Positions 1-10,583 of a stretch of 64,000 nucleotides of DNA are shown in pieces; the stretch's first letter is position 1, and every line of letters starts with the position of its first letter. Under the pieces are notes generated by a model. That model was not told the DNA's origin. It saw only the letters and a program-made list of their open reading frames with translations, and searched no databases. This stretch comes from Mycobacterium barrassiae. GTDB lineage: Bacteria; Actinomycetota; Actinomycetes; Mycobacteriales; Mycobacteriaceae. The translations under genes were made by a program, and so were the position numbers. The stretch is taken from positions 125,626 to 189,625 of the forward strand of contig NZ_JACKUK010000027.1 of NCBI RefSeq assembly GCF_025822765.1, read 5' to 3'.

Positions 1-905
1 ACCACGCCGATCGGAAAATCGGCTGTGTCGTCGGGGGTACGGCGTGGGACTTCGCCAACGCCAACAAGATTCCGCGACGGTCGCTCGATCTGCTGGTGGT
101 CGAGGAGGCGGGTCAGTACAACCTCGCCAACACCATCGCGGTCGCGCCGTCGGCTCACAATCTGCTGTTGCTCGGCGACCCGCAGCAGCTGCCGCAGGTC
201 AGCCAGGGCACCCACCCGGAACCCGTCGACACCTCCGCGCTGGGCTGGCTCATCGACGGAAGGCACACGCTGCCAGCCGAATTCGGCTACTTCCTCGATC
301 GGTCGTATCGCATGCACCCGGCGGTCTGCGCGGCGGTCTCACGGCTGGCCTACGACGGCCGCCTGCAGTCGTACGACGAGGTCACCACGGCGCGCTGCCT
401 CGCCGGACAGCCGCCAGGGGTGCGCGTGCTGACCGTCGAGCACACCGGCAACTCCACCGAAAGTCCCGAGGAAGCCGATGCGATCGTCGCCGAGATCGGC
501 GGTCTGCTCGGCACCGACTGGACCGACAAGAACGACACGGTGCCCCTGGCACAGGAACACGTGCTGGTCGTCACGCCCTACAACGCACAGGTTGTAACGC
601 TGCGCAGGCGGCTCGACAGCGCGGGGCTGACCAACGTCGAGGTGGGCACCGTCGACAAGTTCCAGGGCCGGCAGGCGCCGGTGGTGTTCATTTCGATGAC
701 GGCCTCGTCAGCCGACGACGTCCCGCGCGGAATCGCATTCCTGCTCAACCGGAATCGACTCAATGTCGCGGTGAGCCGCGCCAAGTACCTCGGTGTCATC
801 GTGCAGTCGCCGCTGCTGACCGAATACCTGCCCGGCTCCCCCGACCGCCTCGTCGAGCTGGGCGCGTACCTGTCGCTTTCGCCGTGTGATAAACCCACGG
901 GGTGA
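1..905 (+). CDS. C-terminal part of a superfamily 1 DNA/RNA helicase (5' end outside window)
   Basis: This is an open frame from the window edge (first full codon at base 3) to TGA at 903-905. It carries a Walker B-like VVEEAG segment, then LLLGDPQQLPQ (helicase motif III), RSYRMHP (motif IV region), VVTPYNAQV, TVDKFQGRQAPVV (motif V) and LNVAVSRAK (motif VI). These are the ordered C-terminal motifs of UvrD/Dna2/Upf1-like helicases. In mycobacteria this end often belongs to a large protein with an N-terminal RecB-like nuclease (Rv1251c type), but that part is not visible here. The role is inferred as ATP-driven nucleic-acid unwinding in repair. The next gene begins inside the stop codon (GTGA), so the two are probably co-translated. 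Confidence 0.9.
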   Translation, partial: HADRKIGCVVGGTAWDFANANKIPRRSLDLLVVEEAGQYNLANTIAVAPSAHNLLLLGDPQQLPQVSQGTHPEPVDTSALGWLIDGRHTLPAEFGYFLDRSYRMHPAVCAAVSRLAYDGRLQSYDEVTTARCLAGQPPGVRVLTVEHTGNSTESPEEADAIVAEIGGLLGTDWTDKNDTVPLAQEHVLVVTPYNAQVVTLRRRLDSAGLTNVEVGTVDKFQGRQAPVVFISMTASSADDVPRGIAFLLNRNRLNVAVSRAKYLGVIVQSPLLTEYLPGSPDRLVELGAYLSLSPCDKPTG

Positions 906-2254
906 GCTTGACCGAGCGGCTGGCCGAGATCGTCGGACCCGGCTATGTCAGCGCCGACGCCGACGTGCTCGCCAGCCGCAGCGTGGACCACACCGGGCGC
1001 TACCGCGGGCGGGCCGCTCTGCTCGTGCGGCCGGGCTCCGCCGACGAGGTCGCCGCGGTGTTGCGCGAATGCCGCGATGCGGGCGTGTATGTCACCGTCC
1101 AGGGCGGCCGCACCTCACTGGTGGCCGGGACGGTCCCCGAACACGACGACGTGTTGTTGTCGACCGAGCGACTGCGTGACATCGGCGACGTCGACGCGGT
1201 GGAACGGCGAATCCGGGTCGGCGCCGGCGTCACGCTCGCCGAAGTGCAGCGGGCGGCGTCGACGGCTGGGCTGGTGTTCGGTGTCGATCTGGCGGCCCGC
1301 GACTCGGCGACCGTCGGCGGGATGGCGTCGACGAACGCCGGCGGGCTGCGCACGGTCCGGTACGGCAACATGGGTGAACAGGTCATCGGACTGGACGTGG
1401 CACTGCCGGACGGCAGCGTCGTGCGCCGCCACAGTCAGGTCCGCATGGACAACACCGGCTACGACCTGGCCTCGCTGTTCATCGGCGCCGAAGGCACGCT
1501 CGGCGTCATCACCAGTCTTGACCTGAGGCTGCATCCCGCGCCGAAGAGCCGGGTCACGGCGATCTGCGGGTTCGCCGATCTTGACTCGCTCATCGAGACG
1601 GGTCGCGTCTTCCGTGAGATGGACGGCATCGCGGCGTTGGAGTTGATCGACGCCCGCGCCAGCACCCTGACCGCCGAACACGCGGGAGTGTCGGCGCCCG
1701 TCGACGGCGCGTGGCAGCTGCTGATCGAACTCGTCGGCGACACCGACCAGACCGAACGGCTCGCCGAGGCGCTCGAGGAAGCTCAGCTGGTCGGCGAGCC
1801 TGCAGTCGGTGTCGACGCCGCCGCTCAGCAGCGGCTCTGGCAGGTACGCGAGGCCATCGCCGAGGTGCTAGGTGTGTACGGCCCGCCGCTGAAATTCGAT
1901 GTCTCGCTGCCCCTTTCGGCCATCGCGGCGTTTGCCGGCCAAGCCGTCGAGCTGGTCGCCGAGCAGGCCCCGAATGCCATCCCGGTGTTGTTCGGACATA
2001 TCGGCGAGGGGAATCTGCATCTCAACCTGGTGCGGTGCGAGCTGGACGCCGACCGCGAACACGCGCTGTATTCGGCGATGATGGCGCTGATCGCGCGCCT
2101 CGGCGGCAACGTCAGCTCCGAGCACGGCGTCGGTACCCGCAAACGCGATTACGTGGGGATGTCGCGCACCGAGTCCGACATCGCCGCGATGCGGGCTGTC
2201 AAAGCGGCGTTCGATCCGACCGGTTATCTCAACCCCGCGGTGCTGTTCGGCTAG
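902..2254 (+). CDS. FAD-linked oxidase, GlcD/D-lactate dehydrogenase family
   Basis: This 450-residue protein starts at GTG 902, overlapping the helicase stop by four bases. The N-terminal half is a PCMH-type FAD-binding domain: VQGGRTSLVAG, then RDSATVGGMASTNAGGLRTVRYGNMG and FIGAEGTLGVIT, which bind the FAD pyrophosphate. The C-terminal half is the FAD-oxidase cap, with GHIGEGNLHLN (a metal/substrate histidine motif) and SSEHGVGTRKRDY. Family members oxidise 2-hydroxy acids such as D-lactate, glycolate or D-2-hydroxyglutarate, and the substrate cannot be chosen from sequence alone. It corresponds to the Rv1257c type in M. tuberculosis. A terminator hairpin follows the stop. Confidence 0.88.
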   Translation: MSLTERLAEIVGPGYVSADADVLASRSVDHTGRYRGRAALLVRPGSADEVAAVLRECRDAGVYVTVQGGRTSLVAGTVPEHDDVLLSTERLRDIGDVDAVERRIRVGAGVTLAEVQRAASTAGLVFGVDLAARDSATVGGMASTNAGGLRTVRYGNMGEQVIGLDVALPDGSVVRRHSQVRMDNTGYDLASLFIGAEGTLGVITSLDLRLHPAPKSRVTAICGFADLDSLIETGRVFREMDGIAALELIDARASTLTAEHAGVSAPVDGAWQLLIELVGDTDQTERLAEALEEAQLVGEPAVGVDAAAQQRLWQVREAIAEVLGVYGPPLKFDVSLPLSAIAAFAGQAVELVAEQAPNAIPVLFGHIGEGNLHLNLVRCELDADREHALYSAMMALIARLGGNVSSEHGVGTRKRDYVGMSRTESDIAAMRAVKAAFDPTGYLNPAVLFG

Positions 2255-2275
2255 TCCGCCCCGTCGCGAGAAGAC

Positions 2276-2314
2276 GCGAAAACCCCCTATTTCCACCGAA
2301 TATGGGGGTTTCGC
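2276..2314. terminator. Bidirectional terminator hairpin between convergent genes
   Basis: Arms GCGAAAACCCCC (2276-2287) and GGGGGTTTCGC (2304-2314) pair over 11 bp with one bulged A, around a 16-base AT-rich loop. It lies between the oxidase stop (2254) and the stop of the convergent exporter gene (2355). Short A and T runs on the two sides suit termination in both directions. Confidence 0.7.
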
Positions 2315-2354
2315 GATCCCCGACTGCGTGTGGGCCTAGCTCGCGGAGAAAAAT

Positions 2355-4325
2355 CTAGTTGTCGGGATCGTTGCGGGAATGCCTACCGCTGGACTCGAAC
2401 CAGAACTGTCGCGGCTCAAAGTCGTCATCGGCGCTGCGGTGCCGCGCGTGGCGGCCGGCGGGCGGGGCGTCGTCGACTCGCGGCAGCGGCTGGAAGCGTT
2501 GGGCATTGTCGACGTGGAATCCGTTGTGCGCGAATCCGATCAGCTCATCGACCTCGGACTCGGAGCGCAGAAAATCCAGGATCCTCTCCTGCTGTCGCCA
2601 GCGCGGCGCGTCGGCCTCGGGGTCCGGCTCGTCATGCCACACATCGTTGGGCGGACGCATCACCTGCGGGACGCGGGAAGCCAGCGGCTCGGTATGCCGC
2701 TCCTGCGCGGAATCTGTAGCCACCGGTTCATCGTCATCCCACGAGATCGTGTACTCCACGTACTCGTCGTGGTCGGGGGCGTATCCATCATCCGGATCGG
2801 CGGGGACACCTTCGGAGTCGAGGACAGTCGATCGCGGATCGCTGGAACCATCCCCGAAACCGAGGAAGAACAGCGCCGCACCGACGCCGATCAACGCGAT
2901 GAACGCCGGCAGCAGCAGCGTCTGCGACATGGCGGCGGAAAACGGAGCTTGGAGGAACGTGGGCAACACCGCCGCGACGTCGTCGCCACGGGCCGATTCC
3001 ACGGCCGTCGGCGGCAACTCATCGCCGATCCGCCATGTCATGAACGCTGCCACGCCCGCGCTGCCCAGCACCGAACCGACCTGACGGGTCGTGTTGTAGA
3101 CACCGGAACCCGCGCCCGCCAAATGTGGCGGCAGATTGCGGGTGGCGGTCGCGGCCAACGGCGACCAGATGAACGCCATTCCGACGCCGGTGACCGTCAG
3201 GGGCAACACGATTCGCCAGATCGGGGTGACCGGCGTCATCTCGAAGGACAGCCACGTCATCGAGATCGCGACCAGCGAGAACCCGAAACCGATCACGGGA
3301 CGTGGATGCGACCGGTCGACGATCCGCCCGACCAGCGGTGCGAGCACACCCGAGGCGACCGCCATCGGGGCGACCACGAGCGCCGAACGCGTCGGCGAGA
3401 GTCCGCACACCTGCTGCGCGTAGAACATGACCGGCACGATCATCGCTGTCACGACGAAACCGATTGTCGCGACACCGATGTTGGACAGCGAGAAGTCGCG
3501 GTCGCTGAAGATCCGCAGCGGGACCAGGGCGTCGGTGGGGTTGGCGTACTGCCAGAACAGGAATGCGGCCATGAAGCCGATGCCGCCGGCGATGGTGCCC
3601 CACACCCACGGCGCCCAGTCGTGCGCCTGGCCCTCCTGAAGGGCGAACACGATCATGAACAGACCGATCCCGGACAGCGTCATCCCGAGCAGGTCGAAAC
3701 GCTGCATCTGCGAGTCGAGGTCGGGGATCAACCGCACGGCCAGGACCACACCGAAGATGCCGACGGGCACGTTGACGAAAAAGATCCACTGCCAACCAAG
3801 CCCGTCGACCAACACACCGCCGGCCAGCGGGCCGACCAGAGTCGCCACACCCGCGGTCGCACCCCACAGGCTCATCGCCACCCCGCGGCGCTCGGCAGGG
3901 AAGATTCGAGTGATCGTCGACAGCGTCTGCGGCGTCAGCAGCGCGGCCCCGAGGCCCTGCACGACGCGGGCGACGATCAGCATGCCGATGGTGTCGGCCA
4001 GCCCGCACCACAGCGACGCGATCGTGAACAGCGTCAGACCAAGCAGGTAAAGGTTCTTGGGTCCGAACCGGTCGCCGAGCCGACCCGCCACCAGCAGCGG
4101 CACCGCGTAGGCGAGAAGGTAGGCACTCGTCACCCAGATGACGGAGTCGTAGCTGGCGCCGAGCGCGGTCATGATCGACGGATTGGCGACCGAGACGATG
4201 GTGGCGTCGACCAGGATCATGAAGAAGCCGACGAGCATCGCCCACAACGCGTGCCACGGATTCGCTGCGGCTGACCGCATCCCGGAGGAACGGTCGTCGT
4301 GCCGGGAAGTCAGGGTCTGATCCAT
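2355..4325 (-). CDS. MFS drug exporter, DHA2 (EmrB/QacA, 14-TM) family with a long acidic tail
   Basis: This is a 656-residue membrane protein from ATG 4325; a GTG directly before it at 4328 is an alternative start. The N-terminus has [24 protein letters not shown] (the DHA2 motif D1 region), then [11 protein letters not shown] (motif A) and [12 protein letters not shown] (motif C-like). About 14 hydrophobic segments span residues 30-490. Proton-driven export of lipophilic or cationic drugs is the family role, and the natural substrate is unknown. It matches Rv1250 by position. The unusual part is about 150 hydrophilic residues after the last membrane segment, rich in Asp, Glu, Arg and Pro, presumably cytoplasmic, longer than the family needs. 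Confidence 0.9.
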   Translation of the reverse strand: MDQTLTSRHDDRSSGMRSAAANPWHALWAMLVGFFMILVDATIVSVANPSIMTALGASYDSVIWVTSAYLLAYAVPLLVAGRLGDRFGPKNLYLLGLTLFTIASLWCGLADTIGMLIVARVVQGLGAALLTPQTLSTITRIFPAERRGVAMSLWGATAGVATLVGPLAGGVLVDGLGWQWIFFVNVPVGIFGVVLAVRLIPDLDSQMQRFDLLGMTLSGIGLFMIVFALQEGQAHDWAPWVWGTIAGGIGFMAAFLFWQYANPTDALVPLRIFSDRDFSLSNIGVATIGFVVTAMIVPVMFYAQQVCGLSPTRSALVVAPMAVASGVLAPLVGRIVDRSHPRPVIGFGFSLVAISMTWLSFEMTPVTPIWRIVLPLTVTGVGMAFIWSPLAATATRNLPPHLAGAGSGVYNTTRQVGSVLGSAGVAAFMTWRIGDELPPTAVESARGDDVAAVLPTFLQAPFSAAMSQTLLLPAFIALIGVGAALFFLGFGDGSSDPRSTVLDSEGVPADPDDGYAPDHDEYVEYTISWDDDEPVATDSAQERHTEPLASRVPQVMRPPNDVWHDEPDPEADAPRWRQQERILDFLRSESEVDELIGFAHNGFHVDNAQRFQPLPRVDDAPPAGRHARHRSADDDFEPRQFWFESSGRHSRNDPDN

Positions 4326-4410
4326 CACATCGACTAATTACTCAACGATCCAGCCGACGCTACGGACGGCGGCTGATCCCGACAAGCCAGGAATACCGCC
4401 AGGGTTACTG

Positions 4411-5730
4411 TCAGGCCGGCTCAGGGACGGCGTCGCCGATGACGCCGTCTTGTGCTCTGTTCCCAGGGCCAGGTACCGACGTTCCAGCCGACTGGCCCCC
4501 CACGCGCAGCGTAAGCGACAGAGCGAACAACGCGATCACCATACCGACCGTCATCACCAACGCGAGAGCAAATTCGTCGTTGCCGAGCACACCGACGAGC
4601 GGTGCGATGGCGGCGCCCAGGCCGAACTGGGCGGCGCCGAGCACTGCCGCCGCAGTGCCTGCCGCGTCGGGATGCCGTGACAGCGCCACCGCCGGCGCAT
4701 TCGGAATGACCAGGCCCATCGCGCCCAGGATCGCCCAGACGGGCAGTACGAAGCCGAACAGTCCACCGGTATGCGTCACCGCCAACCCGACGAACACGGC
4801 GCCCGAGGCCGACGCCGCGGCCAGCGCCCACAATGCGATGCGCTGCGGTGGGAACCGACGCAACAGCACGACGTTGAACTGCGTCGCCCCGATCAGCGCG
4901 AAAGCCCCAGCCCCGAAGACGAGCGCGAAGACCTGCTGATCCAGCCCGTAATGGCCCTGCAGCACGAAGGCTGCGCCCGAGATGTAAGCGAACAGGCCCG
5001 ACATGCCGAGCGCGGCGACCAGGGCCAGCACGACGAAGCGGACGTCGCGCAGCACCTCGATGTAGGTGGCGCCGATGCTGCGCACATGCAGCGGCCGTCG
5101 ATGCTTCTCCGGCAGTGTCTCGGGCAGGGCCAGCGCGGCCACCAACAACAGCGCACCCGCCATCACCACCAGCACGGCGAACACCCAATGCCACGAGGCC
5201 TTCAGCAGCACCACCGCGCCGAGCGACGGCGCGATCACCGGGGCGGCGCCGAGCACCAGCATGATTCTCGAAATGACGGTCGCCGCGGCCGACTCGGCGA
5301 ACAGGTCGCCGACGACGGCGAATGCCACCACCATCGCCGCGGCGGCACCAACCCCCTGCAGCAGGCGCGCCACGCCGAGCACCGCCACGTTCGGCGCGAA
5401 CAGGCAGAGCAGGGACGCCAGCATGTGCAGCACGATTCCGGCCATCAGCGGGCGACGACGGCCCAGCGAGTCGGACAACGGGCCGACGATCAGCTGTCCG
5501 AGGGCAAGACCGGCAAGGGTCCCGGTGAGCGTCAGCTGCGCGACCGACGACGAGACTCCGAGGTCCTCACCGATCTTGGGCAGCGCGGGCAGATACATGT
5601 CGATGGTCAGCGGGCCCAGCGCGACCATCAGCCCCAGGATGATCACCATCCGGACGCGGCCAGGCGTCGACGCCACCCCGGAGGTCGTCGATTCAGCAGC
5701 CGTCGTATCCACGGAGGGTGATGTTGCCAT
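4411..5730 (-). CDS. MFS drug exporter, Bcr/CflA (DHA1, 12-TM) family
   Basis: The protein has 439 residues from ATG 5730. The signature ALGPLTIDMYLPALPKI in the first membrane segment and GPLSDSLGRRRPLMAG (motif A) identify the Bcr/CflA subfamily. Twelve hydrophobic segments follow, with a charged loop near the middle (PEKHRRPL). Relatives export bicyclomycin, chloramphenicol, sulfonamides or small peptides. It lies 85 bases upstream of the DHA2 exporter on the same strand, so the two may form an efflux pair, although their substrate classes differ. The gap to the divergent gene at 5885 holds that gene's promoter. Confidence 0.9.
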   Translation of the reverse strand: MATSPSVDTTAAESTTSGVASTPGRVRMVIILGLMVALGPLTIDMYLPALPKIGEDLGVSSSVAQLTLTGTLAGLALGQLIVGPLSDSLGRRRPLMAGIVLHMLASLLCLFAPNVAVLGVARLLQGVGAAAAMVVAFAVVGDLFAESAAATVISRIMLVLGAAPVIAPSLGAVVLLKASWHWVFAVLVVMAGALLLVAALALPETLPEKHRRPLHVRSIGATYIEVLRDVRFVVLALVAALGMSGLFAYISGAAFVLQGHYGLDQQVFALVFGAGAFALIGATQFNVVLLRRFPPQRIALWALAAASASGAVFVGLAVTHTGGLFGFVLPVWAILGAMGLVIPNAPAVALSRHPDAAGTAAAVLGAAQFGLGAAIAPLVGVLGNDEFALALVMTVGMVIALFALSLTLRVGGQSAGTSVPGPGNRAQDGVIGDAVPEPA

Positions 5731-5884
5731 GAAAATGGTTAGCGTCGCTTCTCAATATTTTCTTCCCGCCTCCGCGACATTTCCCTGACAGTGAGCGCGA
5801 TCACGTCCGGGCACCCGTAGCCGGTCGTCGTGCGTTCACATAGGGCTAGCCTGAAAGGCCAGCCGTAAGGACAGGGAGGCCGCC

Positions 5885-6625
5885 ATGAGTGCCCGGTCGA
5901 GCGCTAAGAATCTGCCCGCAACCGTGGACGAGAGTCCGAGTGCCGCGGCGAAGGTGCTGACGGCGATCATCGAACGCAGCGCCCGCGTTCAGGGGCCAGC
6001 GGTCAAGGCCTACGTCGAGCGCCTTCGCCAGCAGAGCCCCGGTACGACACCGGCGGAGATCGTCACCAAACTCGAGAAGCAGTACATCGCCGCGGTGATG
6101 GCCAGCGGCGCGGCCGTCGGCTCCGCGGCGGCGTTCCCCGGGATCGGGACGCTGGCCGCGATGTCGGCCGTCGCCGGGGAGACGGTGGTCTTTCTGGAGG
6201 CGACGACGCTGTACGTGCTGGCGGTCGCGGAGGTGTTCGCGATCCCCGCCGATCATCGGGAGCGCCGACGCGCGCTGGTGTTGGCGGTACTGGTCGGCGA
6301 GGACAGCAAGCACGCGGTGGCCGATCTGTTGGGGCCCGGCCGCACGAGCGGCTCGTGGATCGCCGACGGTGCGGCGACGCTTCCGTTGCCCGCCGTATCG
6401 CAACTGAACTCGCGGCTGCTGAAGTACTTCCTCAAGCGCTACACGCTCAAGCGGGGCGCGATCGCGTTCGGGAAGTTGCTGCCGGTCGGCATCGGCGCCG
6501 TCGTCGGCGGTGTGGGCAACAGGTTGATGGGCAAGCGCATCGTGTCCAACGCGCGCAATGCGTTCGGCACTCCGCCGTCGCGTTGGCCGGCGACCATTCA
6601 CGTCCTGCCGCCGCCGCGGAACTAG
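5885..6625 (+). CDS. EcsC-like conserved mycobacterial protein
   Basis: The protein has 246 residues. A strong Shine-Dalgarno GGGAGG sits 5 bases before ATG 5885, and a -10-like TAGCCT lies at 5847-5852. Residues about 60-105 are Gly/Ala-rich and hydrophobic (GAAVGSAAAFPGIGTLAAMSAVAGETVVFLEATTLYVLAVAEVF), and residues about 190-225 form a second such stretch. The pattern resembles EcsC-family proteins, which have membrane-associating helices but no known enzyme motif. It is positioned like Rv1249c, just before kgd. The function is unknown; membrane association is inferred only from hydrophobicity. Confidence 0.75.
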   Translation: MSARSSAKNLPATVDESPSAAAKVLTAIIERSARVQGPAVKAYVERLRQQSPGTTPAEIVTKLEKQYIAAVMASGAAVGSAAAFPGIGTLAAMSAVAGETVVFLEATTLYVLAVAEVFAIPADHRERRRALVLAVLVGEDSKHAVADLLGPGRTSGSWIADGAATLPLPAVSQLNSRLLKYFLKRYTLKRGAIAFGKLLPVGIGAVVGGVGNRLMGKRIVSNARNAFGTPPSRWPATIHVLPPPRN

Positions 6626-6803
6626 CCGCGACCGGGGGTGCGGCAGACCACAACGACCATAAATGCGTTGTCATGGTGTGGGTGTTGCGGGAGGGATAGC
6701 CTTTAGTCGGCAGATAGCGGGTACCCGATGACTGCAGCAGATTATGGGCGGCGAGCGCCTGGCGCGTTCGCCTGAGTCGAAGGAATCGAGGCGAGTAGCT
6801 ACC

Positions 6804-9800
6804 GTGAGCTCACCTTCACCATTCGGACAGAACGAGTGGTTGGTCGAGGAGATGTATCGCAAGTTCCGCGAGGATCCCTCGTCGGTAGATCCGAGTTGGC
6901 ATGAATTTCTTGTCGACTACTCCCCCGAGCCGACCACCGACAGTCAGACCAGCAACGGACAGCGCACGCCTGCACCGGTAGCACCGCCCGAACCCGCACC
7001 CGCGCCGCCGCCGAAAGCAACCGAGAGCAAGAGCGCGCCCGTCAAGGACAAGGTCAAGAAGCCGGCTGAAGCCGCGCCGGCGAAGCCGAAGACAGCCCCG
7101 GCACCGCCGGAGGGCGCTGAGACTCAAACACTGCGCGGAGCCGCGGCCGCGGTCGTGAAAAACATGTCGGCCTCGCTGGAGGTGCCGACCGCGACCAGCG
7201 TGCGGGCCATCCCGGCCAGGTTGATGATCGACAACCGGATCGTCATCAACAACCACCTCAAGCGCACCCGCGGCGGCAAGGTCTCCTTCACGCACCTCAT
7301 CGGTTACGCCGTGGTGCAGGCGGTCAAGCAGTTCCCGAACATGAACCGCTACTTCGCCGAGGTCGACGGCAAGCCCACCGCGATCACCCCGGAGCACGTC
7401 AACCTCGGTCTCGCCATCGACCTGCAGGGCAAGGACGGCAACCGCCAGCTCGTCGTCGCAGGTATCAAGAACTGCGAGAACATGCGGTTCGGTCAGTTCC
7501 TCGCCGGCTACGAGGACATCGTGCGGCGCGCCCGCGACGGCAAGCTGACCGCCGAAGACTTCAGCGGCGTGACCATTTCGCTGACCAACCCCGGCACCAT
7601 CGGCACCGTGCACTCGGTGCCGCGGTTGATGCGCGGCCAGGGCGCGATCATCGGCGTCGGGGCGATGGAGTACCCGGCCGAGTTCCAGGGCGCGAGCGAG
7701 GAGCGCATCGCCGAACTCGGTGTCGGCAAGCTGGTCACTTTCACGTCGACCTACGACCACCGCATCATCCAGGGCGCGGAGTCCGGTGACTTCCTGCGCA
7801 CGGTGCACGAACTGCTGCTGTCGGACGACTTCTTCGACGAGATCTTCCGCGAGTTGGGCATCCCCTATGAGCCGGTGCGCTGGCGCACCGACAATCCCGA
7901 CTCGATCGAGGACAAGAACGGCCGCGTTCTCGAGCTGATCGCGGCCTACCGCAACCGCGGCCACCTGATGGCCGACATCGATCCGCTGCGGCTGGACCAG
8001 ACGAGGTTCCGCAGCCACCCCGACCTCGACGTGAACAGCCACGGCCTGACGCTGTGGGATCTGGACCGCGAGTTCAAGGTCAACGGATTCGCCGGGGCCG
8101 AGCGCAAGAAGCTGCGCGACGTGCTCGGGCTGCTGCGCGACGCGTACTGCCGCCACGTCGGTGTCGAGTACACGCACATCCTCGAACCCGATCAGCAGAA
8201 GTGGCTGCAGGAGCGCATCGAGGTCAAACACGAGAAGCCGACCGTCGCCGAGCAGAAGTACATTCTGTCGAAGCTCAATGCCGCGGAGGCGTTCGAGACC
8301 TTCCTGCAGACGAAATACGTTGGCCAGAAGCGGTTCTCGCTCGAGGGCGCCGAAACCGTCATCCCGATGATGGATGCCGCGATCGACCAGGCCGCCGAAC
8401 ACAGTCTCGACGAGGTCGTGATCGGTATGCCCCACCGCGGCCGGCTCAACGTGCTCGCGAACATCGTCGGCAAGCCGTACTCGCAGATCTTCAGCGAGTT
8501 CGAGGGCAACCTGAACCCGTCGCAGGCCCACGGTTCGGGTGACGTGAAGTACCACCTCGGCGCGAGCGGCAACTACATCCAGATGTTCGGCGACAACGAC
8601 ATTGCGGTGTCGCTGGTGGCCAACCCGTCGCACCTCGAAGCCGTCGACCCGGTGCTCGAGGGTCTGGTTCGCGCCAAACAGGACCTGCTCGACGTCGGTG
8701 AAGAGGTCGACGGTTCCAAGCAGTTCTCGATCGTGCCGATGATGCTGCACGGCGACGCCGCGTTCGCCGGACAGGGTGTGGTGGCCGAGACGCTGAACCT
8801 GGCGCTGCTGCGCGGCTACCGCACCGGCGGAACGATCCACATCATCGTCAACAACCAGATCGGCTTCACCACGTCGCCGAGCGATTCGCGTTCCTCGGAG
8901 TACTGCACCGACGTCGCGAAGATGGTGGGCGCGCCCATCTTCCACGTCAACGGCGACGACCCGGAGGCGTGTGTCTGGGTCGCGCGGTTGGCGATGGACT
9001 TCCGGCAGAAGTTCAAGAAGGACGTCGTCATCGACATGCTGTGCTACCGCAGGCGCGGGCACAACGAGGGCGACGACCCGTCCATGACGCAGCCGTACAT
9101 GTACGACGTGATCGACACCAAGCGTGGTTCGCGAAAGACGTACACCGAAGCGCTGATCGGCCGCGGCGACATCTCGATGAAAGAAGCCGAGGACGCTCTG
9201 CGCGACTATCAGGGGCAGCTCGAGCGCGTGTTCAACGAGGTTCGTGAACTCGAGAAACACGAGATCGCCCCGAGTACGTCGGTGGAGTCCGACCAGATGG
9301 TGCCCGCAGGGATGAAGACCGCGGTGGAGAAGTCGCTGCTGGCCCGCATCGGCGACGCTCACCTGGCGTTCCCAGAAGGCTTCAACGTGCATCCTCGCGT
9401 CAAGCCGGTACTGGAGAAGCGCCGCGAGATGGCCTACGAGGGCAAGGTCGACTGGGCGTTCGCGGAGCTGCTGGCGCTGGGATCATTTGTGGCAGAAGGC
9501 AAGACGGTCAGGTTGTCCGGGCAGGACACCCGTCGCGGCACGTTCACCCAGCGGCATTCGGTGATCATCGACCGGTCGACCGGGCAGGAGTTCACCCCGC
9601 TGCAGCTGCTGACCACGAACCCCGACGGCACCCCGACGGGTGGCAAGTTCATGGTGTACGACTCCGCGCTGTCGGAGTTCGCGGCGGTCGGCTTCGAGTA
9701 CGGCTACTCCGTCGGCAACCCCGATGCACTTGTGTTGTGGGAGGCGCAGTTCGGCGACTTCGTCAACGGCGCGCAATCGATCATCGACGAGTTCATCAGC

Positions 9801-10508
9801 TCGGGTGAAGCCAAGTGGGGCCAGCTGTCCGACGTCGTGTTGCTGCTGCCGCACGGCCATGAGGGGCAGGGGCCAGACCACACCTCGGGCCGCATCGAGC
9901 GGTTCCTGTTGCTGTGGGCCGAGGGGTCGATGACGATCGCGATGCCGTCGACACCCGCGAACTACTTCCACCTGCTACGCAGGCACGGCCTGGACGGCAT
10001 CCATCGGCCGTTGATCGTCTTCACACCGAAGTCGATGCTGCGCAACAAGGCTGCCGTGAGCGATCTTCGGGAGTTCACGGAGGCGAAATTCCGCTCGGTG
10101 ATCGAAGAGCCCACCTACACCGACGGCACGGGTGACCGCAGCAAGGTCAAGCGGATCCTGTTGACCAGCGGCAAGATCTACTACGAGCTGGCGGCGCGCA
10201 AGAACAAGGACGAACGCGACGATGTCGCGATCGTCCGCATCGAGCAGCTCGCGCCGTTGCCGAAGCGTCGGCTCAACGAGACCTTGGAGCAGTATCCGAA
10301 TGCCGAGCAGTACTTCTGGGTTCAGGAGGAGCCGGCCAACCAGGGCGCATGGCCGACGTTCGGGCTGACGCTTCCGGAGGTGTGCTCGGACAAGCTGTCC
10401 GGCATCACGCGGATTTCACGGCGCGCGATGTCGGCGCCGTCGTCGGGGTCGTCGAAGGTGCACGCGGTGGAGCAGCAGGAGATCATCGACGAGGCGTTCG
10501 CCGACTAA
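6804..10508 (+). CDS. kgd: Multifunctional 2-oxoglutarate decarboxylase / dehydrogenase E1-E2 fusion
   Basis: This protein of about 1234 residues is the large mycobacterial SucA/Kgd. Residues 1-45 ([23 protein letters not shown]) match the E1o N-terminal docking segment and are followed by a Pro/Ala/Lys-rich linker. An E2-like acyltransferase domain follows, ending in [16 protein letters not shown] with the catalytic His. The rest is the thiamine-diphosphate E1: [40 protein letters not shown] and [15 protein letters not shown]. It converts 2-oxoglutarate to succinic semialdehyde or, with lipoamide partners, to succinyl-CoA, and in mycobacteria it is inhibited by the FHA protein GarA. GTG 6804 is chosen because conserved sequence begins there ([10 protein letters not shown]) after GAGGCGAG; an upstream ATG at 6744 would add 20 unconserved residues. 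Confidence 0.96.
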   Translation: MSSPSPFGQNEWLVEEMYRKFREDPSSVDPSWHEFLVDYSPEPTTDSQTSNGQRTPAPVAPPEPAPAPPPKATESKSAPVKDKVKKPAEAAPAKPKTAPAPPEGAETQTLRGAAAAVVKNMSASLEVPTATSVRAIPARLMIDNRIVINNHLKRTRGGKVSFTHLIGYAVVQAVKQFPNMNRYFAEVDGKPTAITPEHVNLGLAIDLQGKDGNRQLVVAGIKNCENMRFGQFLAGYEDIVRRARDGKLTAEDFSGVTISLTNPGTIGTVHSVPRLMRGQGAIIGVGAMEYPAEFQGASEERIAELGVGKLVTFTSTYDHRIIQGAESGDFLRTVHELLLSDDFFDEIFRELGIPYEPVRWRTDNPDSIEDKNGRVLELIAAYRNRGHLMADIDPLRLDQTRFRSHPDLDVNSHGLTLWDLDREFKVNGFAGAERKKLRDVLGLLRDAYCRHVGVEYTHILEPDQQKWLQERIEVKHEKPTVAEQKYILSKLNAAEAFETFLQTKYVGQKRFSLEGAETVIPMMDAAIDQAAEHSLDEVVIGMPHRGRLNVLANIVGKPYSQIFSEFEGNLNPSQAHGSGDVKYHLGASGNYIQMFGDNDIAVSLVANPSHLEAVDPVLEGLVRAKQDLLDVGEEVDGSKQFSIVPMMLHGDAAFAGQGVVAETLNLALLRGYRTGGTIHIIVNNQIGFTTSPSDSRSSEYCTDVAKMVGAPIFHVNGDDPEACVWVARLAMDFRQKFKKDVVIDMLCYRRRGHNEGDDPSMTQPYMYDVIDTKRGSRKTYTEALIGRGDISMKEAEDALRDYQGQLERVFNEVRELEKHEIAPSTSVESDQMVPAGMKTAVEKSLLARIGDAHLAFPEGFNVHPRVKPVLEKRREMAYEGKVDWAFAELLALGSFVAEGKTVRLSGQDTRRGTFTQRHSVIIDRSTGQEFTPLQLLTTNPDGTPTGGKFMVYDSALSEFAAVGFEYGYSVGNPDALVLWEAQFGDFVNGAQSIIDEFISSGEAKWGQLSDVVLLLPHGHEGQGPDHTSGRIERFLLLWAEGSMTIAMPSTPANYFHLLRRHGLDGIHRPLIVFTPKSMLRNKAAVSDLREFTEAKFRSVIEEPTYTDGTGDRSKVKRILLTSGKIYYELAARKNKDERDDVAIVRIEQLAPLPKRRLNETLEQYPNAEQYFWVQEEPANQGAWPTFGLTLPEVCSDKLSGITRISRRAMSAPSSGSSKVHAVEQQEIIDEAFAD

Positions 10509-10538
10509 CGTCGCGCGCTTCCAGCGACGAATAGCGCT

Positions 10539-10583
10539 TAACGGGTTGATCGCCTGCACCCGATGCATGGAATCAACCCGTTA
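10539..10583. repeat. Palindromic 45-bp repeat, copy A
   Basis: Perfect 12-bp arms TAACGGGTTGAT (10539-10550) and ATCAACCCGTTA (10572-10583) enclose a 21-base loop. A second copy lies at 11602-11646 in the same orientation; the two agree at 42 of 45 bases, with all three differences in the loop. The stop codon of the adjacent pseudogene lies inside the right arm. There is no T run, so it is not a typical terminator. Confidence 0.9.

Noticed and set aside
6816-9392. Long open frame of more than 850 codons antisense to kgd
   Set aside because: It mirrors the codon structure of kgd in a GC-rich genome, has no recognisable domains and is wholly contained in a gene with overwhelming evidence.
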